Origin: Anaeromyces robustus
Taxonomy: Eukaryota; Neocallimastigomycota; Neocallimastigomycetes; Neocallimastigales; Neocallimastigaceae
Length of the DNA: 64,000 nt
Assembly (NCBI GenBank): GCA_002104895.1
Contig: MCFG01000100.1
Coordinates: 1-64,000, forward strand
Direction of reading: 5' to 3'
Part shown: in pieces, positions 22,524-37,384 of the stretch
Layout of the letters: each line of letters begins with the position of its first letter
How positions within the stretch are numbered: the first letter of the stretch is position 1
Notes under the pieces: generated by a model
Databases searched by the model: none
Seen by the model: the letters and a program-made list of their open reading frames with translations, nothing else
Told to the model about the DNA's origin: nothing
Program-made: the position numbers and the translations under genes

Positions 22524-22680
22524 TCATAATAAATTCATAATAATAATAATCATTATCATAATAATAATAATTTATAATACATAATAATTCATAATAATCA
22601 TAATAATAATTTGTAATAGATAATAATTTATAATAGTTAATAACAACAACAATAATTCATAATAATAATAATTAATAATT
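22339..22680. repeat. Imperfect (AAT)n microsatellite
   Basis: AAT/ATA units broken by TTCATAATAAATTCATAATAA segments; a block of about 55 bases occurs twice (around 22441-22495 and 22510-22565). Confidence 0.85.
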
Positions 22681-25600
22681 ACACACACACCATATATAAT
22701 CCTTAATAAATAACACAACATTTAACATTTATCTGCGTATGCATGCATAATAATATAAAATTTCTTAATTGTTATGCTTTTTTTTTTTTTGTTTTTTTTT
22801 AAATATTTTGGAATTCTATTCTTTTATATTTTTGTAATAATTAAATTATTATAATAAAAAAGTTAAAAAAAAAAAAAAAAAAAAAAGAACAAAACAAAAT
22901 AATATTAATATTATATTATTATTGTTATTATTATTCTTGTTATTGTTATTATGAATTATCATTAAGAATTATTCATATCAGAAAATAATATTAAAAATAA
23001 TATTAAAAATAATATTTAAGAAAGAATAATTAATAAATAATTATATTTTTTGTTTTTGTTTTGTTTTTTTTTCTTATATATATAAATTAATAATTCATTT
23101 ATTATTTTATTAAATATTTATGAATCATTTTATTTAATTATTTATTTAATTATTAATTATTATATTTATTTATTATTATATTTATTTATTATTATAATTA
23201 TTTATTTATTTATTTAAATTTTTTTTCTTTATAATATAAAAATGTCATAATATAAAAATATAAAAATCATTTTATATTTTATTTTATTTTATTTTATTTT
23301 ATTTTATTTTATTTTTTTTTTTTTATTTCTTGGTTCATTTCGATTCGTTAAAAATTGTATTAAATTTTAATTATTATTCATTCCATTTCATTTTTAGGTC
23401 ATTTCCTATTTTAGGAATATTAAAATTCCACTTTTGGGAATTGAAATACAGAAAAATGAAAAAAACAAAACAAAACAAAATAAAAACAAAAGGAAAACAA
23501 AAGCAAAAAAGAAATTATAATATAATAATAATATAATCGAATTATAAAAAAAAAAAAAATAGAACAAATAGAATATACAAATAAGGATTTTAGAATTATT
23601 GTTTAAAGAAGAAGAAGAAAAAAAAAAAAAAAAGAATTTTTTTTATAAACATGATACAATATTTATATTAATAATAATATTAATATAAAATAAAATATTA
23701 AAATATTAAAATATTAAAATATTAATTATTCATTTATTTATTTATTAATATAATAATTCATTTATTTATTAATACATTTATTTATATTATTATTTATTCA
23801 TTTATTTATTAATAATATTATTTATTTATATTATTATTGAGAATCTTAATATTTATATAATATTATAATATCATAATAACAAATAATAATATTAATAATA
23901 ATAGTAATAAATTCTCAAACAACAAGAAAAAAAAGAAAGAATTAAAATTGGTCACAAAAACTTAAAAAAAAATTCATCACAAAATTATTAAAAAAAAATG
24001 AGTACAAAAAAATAAGAAAAAATAAAAATAAGAAAAATAAGAAAAATTAAATAATTTCTTTAGTTAAAAAAGTAACAAAAAATGTAAAAGAAAAAAAAGA
24101 AAAAAGAAAAAAAAAAGATAAATAATAAATAAATAGTCAATAAATAGTTAATAAATAAATAAATAATAATAAAAAATAAATAAATATAAATATAAAAATT
24201 TAAATAAGAAAAAATAATAAAAATCTTTATATAAAATATAAATATAAATATAAATATAAATAAAATAAAATAAAATAAAATAAAATGAAAGATGAAATAT
24301 AATAATGAATAATGTTAAATAATAATCAGTAATAATCAGTAATAATAAAGAATGCTTGAAAAAAAAAAAAAAAAGAACGTTTTTTTTATTCTATTTTTTT
24401 TTGTGTTTTTTGTTTTTCTTTTTGTGTTCAAATTTTTACTTTTTTGCTTTTTTGCTTTTTTTTATTATTTTTAGTTTATGTAAGAAATGAAAAAAAAATT
24501 TTTTGTATACATTTTATTCAATTTTAATTATAAATTTAATTATAAAAAAAAACATGACAAAATTTATAATTTATTATAATTAAAATAAAATAAAAATTTT
24601 AAGATGTTCTATTTAAGTTATTTTTTATTTCAATTTCAGGTGGAATCCAATAATTTAATAACAACAATTATTACTACTATTATTACTATTAATATTAACT
24701 ATTATTATTTCTATTATTATTTCTATTATTATTAACTATTATTATTAACAATTGTTGTATCTTTTATTAAATTATATTTTTATATTTTTTTTCAATAATA
24801 ATTTAATATATCTAATTTTATTTTCTGTAAAAAAAAAAGTAAAAAAACCTTTTTTTTTTCTTTTTAAATTATTAAATTAATTCTTTTTTATTTTTATTAC
24901 AAAAAATCCCTTTTTTCATTATTTAATAAATAATTAATAATTAATAATTAATGATGTACATTAACTCTTTTTTTTTATTTTTTATTTTTATTATTCTTCC
25001 TTAAAATTATTCTTATTATTATTTAAATGTAAATTCTTTATTTTCTTTTATTTATTTTATTATTATTAACGATTATTATTAATTATTATTATTAGAAAAT
25101 AAATAAATAAATAAATAAATAAATAAATTTATAAAGATAAAACTTCCTAAAAAGGAAATTATCTTTATATAGAAATAAAACTTTAAATACTAAATATAAA
25201 TATAAAAAAAAAACTTTTATTTATTTTTATTCTCTAAGAAAAAAAAATTTTTTTTTTTCTTTTTGATTTGAATTGAGTGGAAATTTTTTTAAATAAAATA
25301 TTCCATTTATGGAAATAAAATTAATCTTTTTTAATTTATTTTAATTAAAAATTAAAAAAAAAATAAAAAGAAAGAAAAAAAATTTTTTTTATATTTTTGT
25401 ATAACTTTTTTTTTTTTTTTTTACTCTCCTTTGTATAACATTAACAATAAAAAAAAAAAAAGTTTTATTTTTTTTTTATTAAAAAATAATTTATATATTT
25501 TTTTTAGAAATATTAAAAATTATTATTATTATTATTAATCATTATTATTATAAAGAAAAAAAAAATATTAAATATTAAAAGATCTTTTTTTTTATTATAT

Positions 25601-27567
25601 TTTATTATATTTTTTTAAAAAAAAAATTAAACCATTGATTTTCTTTGTTTTTCTTTTTTTTAAAAAACTATTAAAAAAATTTTATACAAAATTGTAAATA
25701 ATTGATTTTCTTTTTCTTTTTTCTTTTTTCTTTTTCTTTTTTTTTTTTTTACTTTATTTTTATTGGTTTCAATAAAATATTCTAATCATATTTTATGACT
25801 TTTTTTGTTTTTTTTAAAAAAAAAATTTTTTTTAATAATACTAAAAATATAAATAATTAAAAAAAAAAAATTTTTTTTTCTATATCATTTATAATTATTT
25901 ATATTATTTAAAATTTATAATTTATCATTTTTTAAATAATTAACATTTTTTTTTTAGTAATCATTCTGTGGTTGCATTGTTGTTTCATGTTACATTGTTT
26001 CAAGAACAACAACAATAACAACAATAACAACAACAATAATAATTAATAATTAATAAATAATTTTTTTTCTCTCTCTCTTCATATTATAAGAAAAAAAAAA
26101 AAGGTTTATGTATTAAATATATAAGATGAATTTAATAATTAATCTTTTTTTCTTTTTTCTTTTATATATTTTATAGAACTTTTTTTATTAATTAATTAAT
26201 TGTTTATTAATTAATTATTCATTTATTTAAAATTATTTCTTATGATTCATAATAATAATAAATAGTTAAATATGAATGATAGAATAATTAATAATAATTA
26301 ATAATAAATTTTTTAAAGTTTTTTTTTTAAAAAAAAAAAGGTGGATATCAATAAAAAATAATAAATAATACAAAAAATATTTTAAATATTTAATAATAAA
26401 AGATTTATTTTATTTTATTTTATTTTATCTTATTTTATGCTATTATTATTTTATATATAATATTATTTAATATTATTTGATATTTGTTAAATATAAAAAT
26501 CAAAAAGAAAAAAAAAAAGAAAGAAATAATTTATAATGCCATTTTACATAATAAACTCATATGTTTTTTTATTCTTTTATTTGTTTGCTTTTTGTAATTG
26601 TTTAAACATTTTAAAAAATTGTTTATAATTAATTAACATATAAAAATATATATATATATTTTATATGAAACTTTTTTATTATTATTATTATGGTATTATT
26701 ATTATTATTTTTGCATAGATATGAAATTTTCTTTTTTTTTTTTATAATATAATAACTATTAGATTTGAGAAAAAAAAAAAAAACAGTTTGTTAATTTAAT
26801 ATAAATAATGATAATTTTATAAAAGAAAAAAAGAAAAAAAAAATCATTCATTATGGATGAATCCATTTAAAATAAAAATAAATAAATAAATAAGAAAAAA
26901 AAAACTTTTTTTAATGTTTTTTTTTGTATTTTTTTTGTATTTTTTTTGTATTTTTTTTGTATTTTTTTTTTTGCATGAATTAAAGATTTTAAAAAATAAT
27001 TTTAAATTATATAAAAAATTAAAAATTATGTAGGTGTATGTGTAGGTAAGTAAGTGTGTTTGTTGGTATTGTTCTTTATATATTAAATGATTAAATGATT
27101 AAATTATTAAATGATTAAATGATTAAATAATAAATAATAAATGATTAAATTATTAAATAATAAAAATTAATATACAAAAAAAAAAAAATGAACAATACAA
27201 GAATAAAAATAAAAATATAATTAATATTAATAAATTAATAAAAATAAAAATTAATATATAAAAAATTAATATTAATATTAAAAATGAATGAATATTAATA
27301 AATTGCATAAAGATATGAATTTAAATCTTGATTGTTTTTTTTTTTTTTTTTTTATAAATATATAATAAATAATAATTAATAATAATTAATAATAATAATT
27401 AATAATTAATAATTAATAATGATAAAAGATGATAATGAATGAATCATGAATAAATAAATAAATGAATAAATAAGATAATGTAAATGTTTGAATTAAAGAT
27501 AATTAATTATGTTAATTCATGAAAATTTTATATAATAATGATAGTTAATAAAACAATTTGTATGATT

Positions 27568-27595
27568 ATAATTCCTATTTAATAATAGGAATTAT
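27568..27595. repeat. Hairpin with 12-bp perfect arms
   Basis: ATAATTCCTATT (27568-27579) and its exact inverse (27584-27595) flank a TAAT loop. It is followed by a CATAC-rich tract to 27632. The function is unknown. Confidence 0.75.
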
Positions 27596-28045
27596 GATAT
27601 ACATACTATACATACCATACATACCATACATTATATATAATACATTATATAATTAATAATAAGACATGCATGGCCATTACTATCAATAATAATAATAATA
27701 ATTAATGAATATAAATAAAACAAAACTCATACTGAATCATTTTATAGTTTTAGTTTTAGTACATGATTAAATACAAGGATTATTGAAAATAAAAATAATT
27801 TTGTATTTTGTATTTTGTATTTTCATTCATTCTTTTTTTTAAAAAAAATTTTTTTTTGATTAAATTAAATAATTTTTTTTTCTTTTTTTTAATATATTTT
27901 AATTTTTAGTCATGATGATAGTTTTAATCATTTTTAAAAAATGACAACAATACAATATTCAAAACATCAAAACAAATAAAACAAATAAAACAAGATAAAT
28001 AAAACAAATAAAAAAAAATAGAAAAACAAATAATCAATTAAATAA

Positions 28046-28093
<48 letters not shown>

Positions 28094-28358
28094 TATAAAC
28101 TCTTGTTTCATTAATTATTTATATTTTATATACAAATAATAAATAATATATAACAAATTATAAATTAAATAATAAATATTAAAATAATAAATAATAAATA
28201 TATTAAACAATTAATTTATTTAATATCATTTAGTAATTTAAAAAAGGATAAAGGGGAATATCCACCAATTTATCATTAAACCATACAGAATTAAACTAAA
28301 ATCACACAAATAATTAAAAAGTAAAAAAAAATTGAAATTCAAATGGGATAAAAAAAAA

Positions 28359-28490
28359 TTTATTTATTTATTTATTTATTTATTTTATTTATTTATTTTA
28401 TTTATTTATTTATTTATTTATTTATTTTATTTATTTATTTATTTTATTTATTTATTTATTTTATTTATTTATTTTATTTATTTATTTATT
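28359..28490. repeat. (TTTA)n microsatellite with TTTTA steps
   Basis: About 130 bp of TTTA units. It keeps a reading frame open only because the repeat lacks stops in that phase. Confidence 0.95.
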
Positions 28491-30069
28491 TTTATTCAAA
28501 AATTTATCCCTAAATGTAACCAAACAAAACATGTAAAAAAAAAAAAAAAAAAAGAAAAAACAAGTAATATTACAATAATAAATAAATAAAAAAAAATAAT
28601 AAAAAATAGTGTGATTTTATTATATAAAATAAAAACAAATAAATTAATAAAAATAAATAAATAATAAAAACTCTTTTTTCTTTTTAATCAATTTAAAATA
28701 TATTTTTTCTTTTTTTTTAACTCCTTTTAATAATAATTAATGTTTGTTACATAATATTATAATATAATTAACATAACACAATACAATACTTATACTAATA
28801 CTTTATTATTATATTAAATAATAATAATAATATTTCTATAAACATTAAATAGTATTTAATACAATATATAAATGATAAATGCATACATTATTATAATTTA
28901 TTAAATAATAATTTCAAAATAACAAATAAAAAAGAAGTTATTAAAACGATCATTACCATTTCATTATAAATGATATTGATAAATATAAAAACTTCAAAGT
29001 TTTTTTATTTTCAAAATATAAATAAATAAATAAATAAAATAACTAATTCCCTATAAGATAAGCATCATATAAAAATAATATAATATAAGAATATAAAAAA
29101 AAAAGAAAAAAAAACAAAAGGATTTTAGAAAACCATAAAAATTAAATAAATTTAATATTCTTTTTAATTAATCTTTATTAATTAATTATCTTAAGTAATT
29201 AGAAATAAATAACAATAAATAATAAATAATAAATAATAAATAATAAATAATAAATAATAAGCATTATTTATTTAGTTAGTTATTTATTTATTTATTTATT
29301 TAATTCTTTTTTCACTAGTTTTTATGGTGTCACACAAAAAAATAATATCTTTTATATTTTTATTATTATATATATTTATATAATATATTATATTGCATTG
29401 TAATATATATAAATGTTAAGTATTATTCATGAATAATGAAAGATAAAATAATTAAAAAAAAAAATTTAATTTATTTTCCATATATTTAGTATTACATAAA
29501 ACAAAAAAAAAAAGAAAAAAGATTTTCTATTATTTAAAAATGATTCATATTAATATTAATATATTACATTATATATAATTAAATATAATTGAATATATAT
29601 TAATTATTATATATTTTTTAACAATCATTAAAAACTAAACTTTTTTTTTTATTTTGTTGTTTTCTTTTTTTTATTATTATTTTATTATTATTTTTAATAT
29701 ATTAAAAATGTTTTTTTTTTTCTCATTTTTCATATTTTTTATAATTAATAAACTTTTTTAATGTTTTAATATAAATAATCAATATATTATCAATGGAATA
29801 AAATTAAATAATGTCATATATTAATTAATATACATAATAAAAAATTTAAAACTCAAAGATTTCATTCGTTGTTACAATTACACCAATTCTTTTCAACGAA
29901 AAAAAAAAATTTTTTTTTTGAAAAAAAAAAGATAATTAATAATTTAATAATTAATATAATAAAAGCTTTTGTTTTTTTTTTTTGTTATTGTTTTTTTATT
30001 GTTTTGTTTTAGTTAGACAAAAAGTAAAAAAAAAAATAATAATAATAATTAATAATAATTAATAATAAT

Positions 30070-30100
<31 letters not shown>

Positions 30101-31360
30101 TAAGAATAATAATAATTAATAAATATTTAATAAATAAATTATTATTATAACTAATAGTAATAATGAATAATGAATAATGAATTAATATTAAAACAAATAA
30201 TATTAAAATTAAAACAAATAATAACCATATTATTTATTATTCATTATTCATTATACAACTTTTGAATAAATATTCATAATCAATAAAATATTAAAAAAAA
30301 ATGCTAAGTTTAAAAAAGGTAAAAAAAGGTAAAAAAAAAAAAAAAAAAGTTAAAAAAAAAAGGAAAATATTAAAATTAAATTAAATTAAAAATAATAAAT
30401 AAATAAATAATTTAACAAATTAAATAAAGAGAAAAAAAAAAGCCTAATATTCTAATATAATAATTATAATATTAATAATAAAGAAAGAACAAAAAAAAAA
30501 AGTATCAAGTAAAGTATTAATAATTATTTATTTATTATTATTAAAAAAAAAAAAAAAAAAAGTCGTAGACGTTTGATTCAATTACTTTTTAATAAATTCT
30601 AATAATTAATTTTTTTTATTAAAAAAAATTTTTTTAGCCAAACTCAATAAAAGCGGTTTATTTTTTTTTATATTTTTATATTATTATTTTATTTTGTATT
30701 TGAATTTAAAACTTAAACAAAAAAACAAAAAAACAAAAAAAAAATAAAAAAATAAAAAATGTTACAAAAAATAATAATAAATAAATAAATGAATGAATGA
30801 ATGAATGAATAAATAAATAAATGATGAAAAAAATGAAATGAAAAATTATTATTCTATAGAATTTTAGAATGTTTTAATAAAAAAAAAATGAAGATGAAGA
30901 TTTGGTTATTTATGTACTGAATATTCTATTATTTTTATGTTTTATTTTATTTATTTAGTTAATTAGATATATATTATATATTATTATATATTATTATATA
31001 TATATTTTTTTTTGTTTTATTATTATTATATATAGATGTTGACTTGAATAAAAAATCGGTGATATTTAAAATCTTCTATATATGGAAATTAAATTTCATG
31101 ATTTAATTATTAAAATAGTAAATATTAAATATTAATTTTAATCCTTAATAAAAAAAATGTTTATTTATTTATAATTATATATAATTATTTATATTTATTA
31201 ATATATTGTATTATAATATATATAAACAATTAATATAAATTTATAAATAAAAATACAAAAGAAAAATACATAATAAATCCTTCAAAAAATACTTGCCGTT
31301 TTTTTTTTTTTTTTTATTCATGCTTTAAATTTAATTTAATTAAAAGATAAAACAAAACCA

Positions 31361-31394
<34 letters not shown>

Positions 31395-31947
31395 AAATAA
31401 ATAAATAAATAAATAAATAAATGAATGAATAAATGAATAAACCAAATATAAAAATAAATAAATGAATAAATGAATAAATGAATAAAGTAATAAATAAATA
31501 AAGTAATAAATGAATAAAATAATAATAAAATAATAGATGAATAATAATATTATTAAATTAATATATGTAGAATTTATACATAAAGGATAAAACAAAACAA
31601 TAAATAAATAAATAATTGTAAAATATTTCTATTAATTATTTACTAATATAAATATAATAATAATAATCATTATAATAATAATAACCAATATAACCATAAT
31701 TATTATACGATACATTATAAATATAATTAATTATAATAATCATTTAATTTAATTCTAATTAATGATAAATTTTTATTTATTTATTAATTATAGTTTAGTA
31801 CTAAACTTTAAAATTATGAAACAAATGATTTTATTAAAAAAAAAAAAGAAAAGAAAATAAACTTATTTTTTAGTGTTTTTTAATTTTAATGTTTTAGTGT
31901 TTTATTACAACAATAATTTTTTACAACAATAAATGAATACTATTATG

Positions 31948-32014
31948 AATAATAATTAAATAATTAAATAATTAAATAATTAAATAATTAAATAATTAAA
32001 TAATTAAATAATTA
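31948..32014. repeat. Octamer tandem repeat (AATAATTA)n
   Basis: About eight uninterrupted copies of an 8-bp unit. Confidence 0.92.
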
Positions 32015-33130
32015 ATTGTTTTATTTATTTTGTTTGTTTTGTTGTTTTTTCTACCATTTTAACTTTAACTAACTATAATTTTATTCTATGATTCAGAAAA
32101 ACATTCTATTTTACAAGTAAACTAAAATTAGATATAAATGTATATTTTTTGTTTGTTCCGTTATATTAAAATTATTTTATTTTGGCTTTTATTATTATTT
32201 AATTTTTACTCATTGTTTTTTATTATTATTATGTAATGAATTAAATAATTAATAAAAAAAAATAATCCGTTATTCTATTAATTTACCTAAAAATAAAATT
32301 ACATAACTTTTTATTTATTGTTATGTTATGGGTATTTCTGTAAAAAAATAAATAAATAAATAATGGATTTATTAGGATATTAAAAATCTACCATTTTAAT
32401 TTAATATAAAAATTTAATAACATTTAAATTTCTTTTTTATCTTTTTAATAAAATATAATTTTAAATAAAATCCAATAATATTTCATTTTTTTTTTAAAAC
32501 ATTTATTTAATTATTAACAAATTTTTCCTTTTTTTTCTCTTTTCTTTTCTTGGTTTTATTTGATTTTATTTTATTTGTTTTTATTTGTTTTTATATTTGT
32601 TTTATTTATTATAAATGTCTCTCTTTTATTTTTTTAATTTTATTTTTTTTAAATATTTCCCCCGGATCAAATATATATAACACAATGACAATAATGATCT
32701 AATCCTTAAAAATTAATATTCTATAAATTAAGGGTTAAATGATTTTAATATAATAAATATAAATAAATACAAATACAAATAACAAATACAAAAAAAAAAT
32801 AATAAAATAATAATGAGTTATTTATTGATTGATTGATTTATTATTGATTTTAAACAATTTATTGTTTAGGATTAATAATTAATAATTAATTATTGTTACT
32901 AATTATTAATTGTAGTTATTAAATTATTATGTTTCACTTCATTCCATAAATTTGTATATATAGAAAATTAATAATTTTTTTATTATATTTTAAAAATTGT
33001 TTGGTTTTTTATGTGTTTGATAGACAAATAAATGTAATAAAACGAATGAATGAATGAATGGATTAAAATGGAATTTATAATAGAATTTATATATACATTT
33101 ATTTATATATATAAATATGTATATAAAAAG

Positions 33131-33185
33131 GTAGACCAAAGTAAAAAATAAAATAAAGTAGACCAAAAAATTTATAAGTAGACCA
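33131..33185 (+). repeat. Three copies of GTAGACCA
   Basis: Direct copies at 33131-33138, 33158-33165 and 33178-33185, each preceded by A-rich sequence. It could be a cluster of protein-binding sites or a degenerate tandem repeat; nothing else supports either. Confidence 0.5.
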
Positions 33186-33480
33186 TAAAGAAAAGGAAAG
33201 AAAAGAAAAGAAAAGAAAAATTAATTCTACTATAACAATAAAAATGATTTAATAAATGTTGTAATAAATAAACAAATAGATAAATAAATGAAGATTTGTT
33301 TTATATTTTTTACATAAAAAAAAAAAGAAAAACAAATAAATCTGAAACATTAATATCATTAACATTATTATATAATATTTTTTTGTTTATATATATTTTT
33401 CCCATATACAAAACGAAAACAAAAAAGAGAATTATAATATCTTTAAAAATTATATAATTTTATTTTATTTAATTTTAATT

Positions 33481-33621
33481 AAATATTATTTATTTTATTT
33501 TATTTTATTTTATTTTATTTTATTTTATTTTATTTTATTTTATTTTATTTTATTTTATTTTATTTAATTTTAATTAAATATTATTTATTTTATTTTATTT
33601 TATTTTATTTTATTTTATTTA
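33481..33621. repeat. Pentanucleotide microsatellite (TTTTA)n, two blocks
   Basis: Two TTTTA blocks separated by one TTTAATTTTAATTAAATA segment. The same segment also precedes the first block, so block plus segment is duplicated. Confidence 0.93.
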
Positions 33622-34773
33622 ATTATTAACTACAACTACAATTTTACAACATATAAAATAAAACAATAAAAGTTTTTTTTTTATAATGAATTATCTTATT
33701 AATAAATAAATCAATAAATAAGTAAATGAATATATTAAACATTTAAATAAATATTATAATAATCATTTATAATAATTATTTTAATGATTTAATTATTTAA
33801 TCATTTTTTTAATCATTTTTTTTTTAATTATTTAATTATTTAATTTTTTTAATTTTTAAATTTTAATTTTAATTATTATTATTTTATTTTTGTTTGGTTA
33901 TGTATATTATGTATACATTTTATAAATGTCAACATTTCAATATTTTTTTTTTTAAAATTTAAAATTTTAAATTAAAGAAATAAATTAAAAAAATAAATAT
34001 GAAAAAAATTGGTTTTTATTTGTTTTATTTTATTCTATTTATTATATATAATATAATATAGTTTAATATAATATAATATAATATAATTTATAATATCAAA
34101 AAAAAAAAATAGATTTTCCTTTTCCTTTTTTATATTATATTATTTATGATTTAATAAAAAATTGATTAAATAGAAATAAATTAAATAATATATTATATCC
34201 TATATGAATACATATATTAAAATATATTTATTAATTAAAAAAAAGAAAAGATTTATATGGAGTTAAAAAAATAAAAATTAAAAGAAATTAAAAAAATTAA
34301 AATTTATTTATTTATTATATCTTAATCTATTTAATTTTATAGAATATTTTATTTAATTAATATATTTTATTTATTTATTTATATACTTTGGTTATGAAAA
34401 AGAAATTATTATTTTTATTTAATAAGAAAGGAATCAATTAATGATTAATTAATGATAAGTAATAATAATAAAATTCATTCATTTTTTTTTTTATGCATGT
34501 CTATGTAATGTATTGCTTTTTTTTGTTTAAAGAATTTATATTTATATATATATTTTTAATTCTATTTATTTATAAATCTAAAATAAAAATTAATCTTATA
34601 ATCTAATTATTCTATTAAATTTTGATAAAAAATAAAGAAAAAAAAGAATTAAATCATTTTTATTAATAATAACTTTTTTTTCCTTTATTTATTTTAAGTA
34701 TAATAAAAAATTATGATTATCATTAAAAAAAAATTAATGATAATCAAAAAATATCATTTTTTTATTGATAATT

Positions 34774-34808
<35 letters not shown>

Positions 34809-37341
34809 CTAAACTTTTTAAGCTTTTTTTTTATATATATACATAAATGTATAATAGATAAATAAAAAAAATTTTTTTTCTTTATTTGGTTGAACCCATA
34901 AATTGGCAATGAACATTATAATATATTAATATTTTTTTTTATATTAATAAAGAAAAAAAAAAGACAGGATTATTTATTTATTATTTTATCAATTAATTAA
35001 TTAATTAATTTTAATAAGAGATGATTATTACATATTAATAAAATAAAATAAAATAAAAAAAAGGGAAAACCTTTAAATACTTAAAAAAAAAATCAATATG
35101 TATATATATTAATACTCTAATAAGAAATGAAATGAAATGAAATAATAATAAAAAAAAAGAGTTTTTAAAGTTTAAGTAATAATTCTATATAAATCTATTA
35201 TATATCTATTATAAATCTATCTATCTATTTATATATACGTTATGTATGCAATTCATATCAAAAGAAAATAAAAATGTTTTTTATTTTATTTCTTATTTCT
35301 TGTCATTTTTGAATAAAATTATATAATATAAAATATATATTTATTATTACATTGATGATATTGATAATAACAATTTTTTTTCTTTTTCTTTTTTAAAGAG
35401 AATGTTTTAATGTCAAAAAAATATATTTATTTTTATAATATAATATATATAATTAAGAAAATTTTCTTTCTTTTTTTTTTATTATTATTTTATTTTTATT
35501 AAATATATATTTTAATTTAATTTAGTTTTATTTTATTTTATTTTATTTATATTTTTTTAATTTTTTAAACTAAAAATAATAATTTGAAATCTATATTAGA
35601 ATAAAGAAAAAAAGCTTTTTTTTTAATTATAAATTATGAATTATACTTATTTAACATTAAAATTATTAAAAGAAAGAAATAAGAGGCAATGAAAAAAAAA
35701 TAAATTTAACCACCATACATCTTTTTTTTTATATATATATATTTAAATTTCAATTTTAAATAAAATTATCATTATCATTTTTATAATAACTTATATACAA
35801 CAAGATAAAATAGAATAGAAGACTATTATTAACTTCTCATTATAAGAAGTAAAGAAAAAAAAAAAATTTTTTTTTTAGATTTTAAGATTAAATAATTAAA
35901 ATCTAAAATAAAATAAAAATATATATATAATATTATATATATATTTTTATTTTATTTTATATATTTTTTTCCCTTATTAACTTTTATATATACTTTTTAA
36001 AACTTTTTTTTATTTTTATTTTTTTTTATATTATAACATGAATTTAATTTTAATATTAAAAAAAATTTATTTTTATTTTTATTTTATATAAATTTATACA
36101 TAAAAAATTTAATTTAATTATTATATATATTACATTATAATCTAATCTATTAATTAATAATTTTAAATTTTTTTTTATCCATCAAAAAGAATAATATAAA
36201 TAAAAAAAAAGAAAAAAAAAAAAATTATATATATATAAAGTTTATTTCTATTTTTTAAGTTAATAAATAATTAAACCTTTTTTCTTTTTTCTTTTTTTTT
36301 TATTATTTTTTTTAAAAATTACAAAGTAATATATATATATATAGAAATTGAAATATATAAGAGAGAGAAAGAGAGAGAGAGAAAAATGAGAAATCTTTTT
36401 TTTATTTTATTTTATATTATATGTAATTAATTATTTTTATATTTTTTATTCTATTATTTTTGATGATTATTAAGATTATTAATAAAAATTGTTTTAATAT
36501 TATAAAACTATTAAATTTTTTAAAATATATATATTTTTTTATTTTCTTTTTCTTTTTCTTTTTCTTTTTTCTTTTTCCTTTTCATTTTAAAAACCAAAAT
36601 TAATTATTATTAATCTGTGGTAAAATTAAACTTTATTAACTTTTTTCATTTCATTTTATTTTATTTTTCTTATAACCTTTTATTTATTTTTTAATATTTA
36701 TATTTATATATATATATCAGTTTTATTTTAACTATAAATTTGTTATCAAATCAATAAAACTCTTTTTTTTTTTTAATAATTAATAGACTTTAAACTTTTT
36801 TTTTTATTTTATTAAAATATAAACTATACAAAGTAATAAAAATAAATAAAAAAGCATATATATATATATTTTTTTTTGAATAATTTTATTATTAATAGAT
36901 AGATTAATTTTAATTATAAAAAGTTAAAAAATAAAAAATAAAAAATTAAAGTATTAAAAATATTACCTTTGTATATATTCTTTTTTTTTATTATTATTAT
37001 TTTATTTTATATTATTATTGAGATTAAAAAAAGGGACATTCTATAATTAATATTTTAAACCTTTTAAATCATCCATAAATATTAAATAAATAAAAAATTA
37101 TAAATTATAAATATATATATAAACAATTAATGATTAATTATAAACTTTACTTTATATATATATGTAATATTATTTATTATTCTTATTCTTTTTATTATTT
37201 AATAAAAATATGTAATATTTATTAATTTATAAATTTTTATATGAATATTTCCACTTTTTTATTTTATTTTTCATTTTTCTTACAAAAAAAAAATTTATGG
37301 AGTAAGTTTAAATAAAAAATTACTTTTATATTATATTATAT

Positions 37342-37384
<43 letters not shown>

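Larger units (their letters stand above)
22151..28358. other. AT-rich desert, no gene
   Basis: It holds AAT microsatellites (22339-22680), a short CA tract (22680-22692), TTTTA repeats (23270-23310), many facing A-run/T-run pairs, and a 12-bp-arm hairpin at 27568-27595. The open frame around 23330-23536 has no recognisable protein features. Pyrimidine-AG strings near 23396 and 24638 resemble splice acceptors but lead into no coding sequence. Confidence 0.6.
28491..33480. other. AT-rich desert, no gene
   Basis: Homopolymers and short repeats dominate: AAT near 29218-29262, AAAT near 31395-31520, and an octamer array at 31948-32014. The 8-mer GTAGACCA occurs three times at 33131-33185. CCCCCGG at 32660 is a rare GC cluster. 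No coding region or tRNA-like sequence was found. Confidence 0.6.

Noticed and set aside
23330-23536. 68-residue open frame in a slightly more complex stretch
   Set aside because: It has no domain, no homologous pattern I recognise and ends in A-rich low complexity; the complexity comes partly from two small hairpins.
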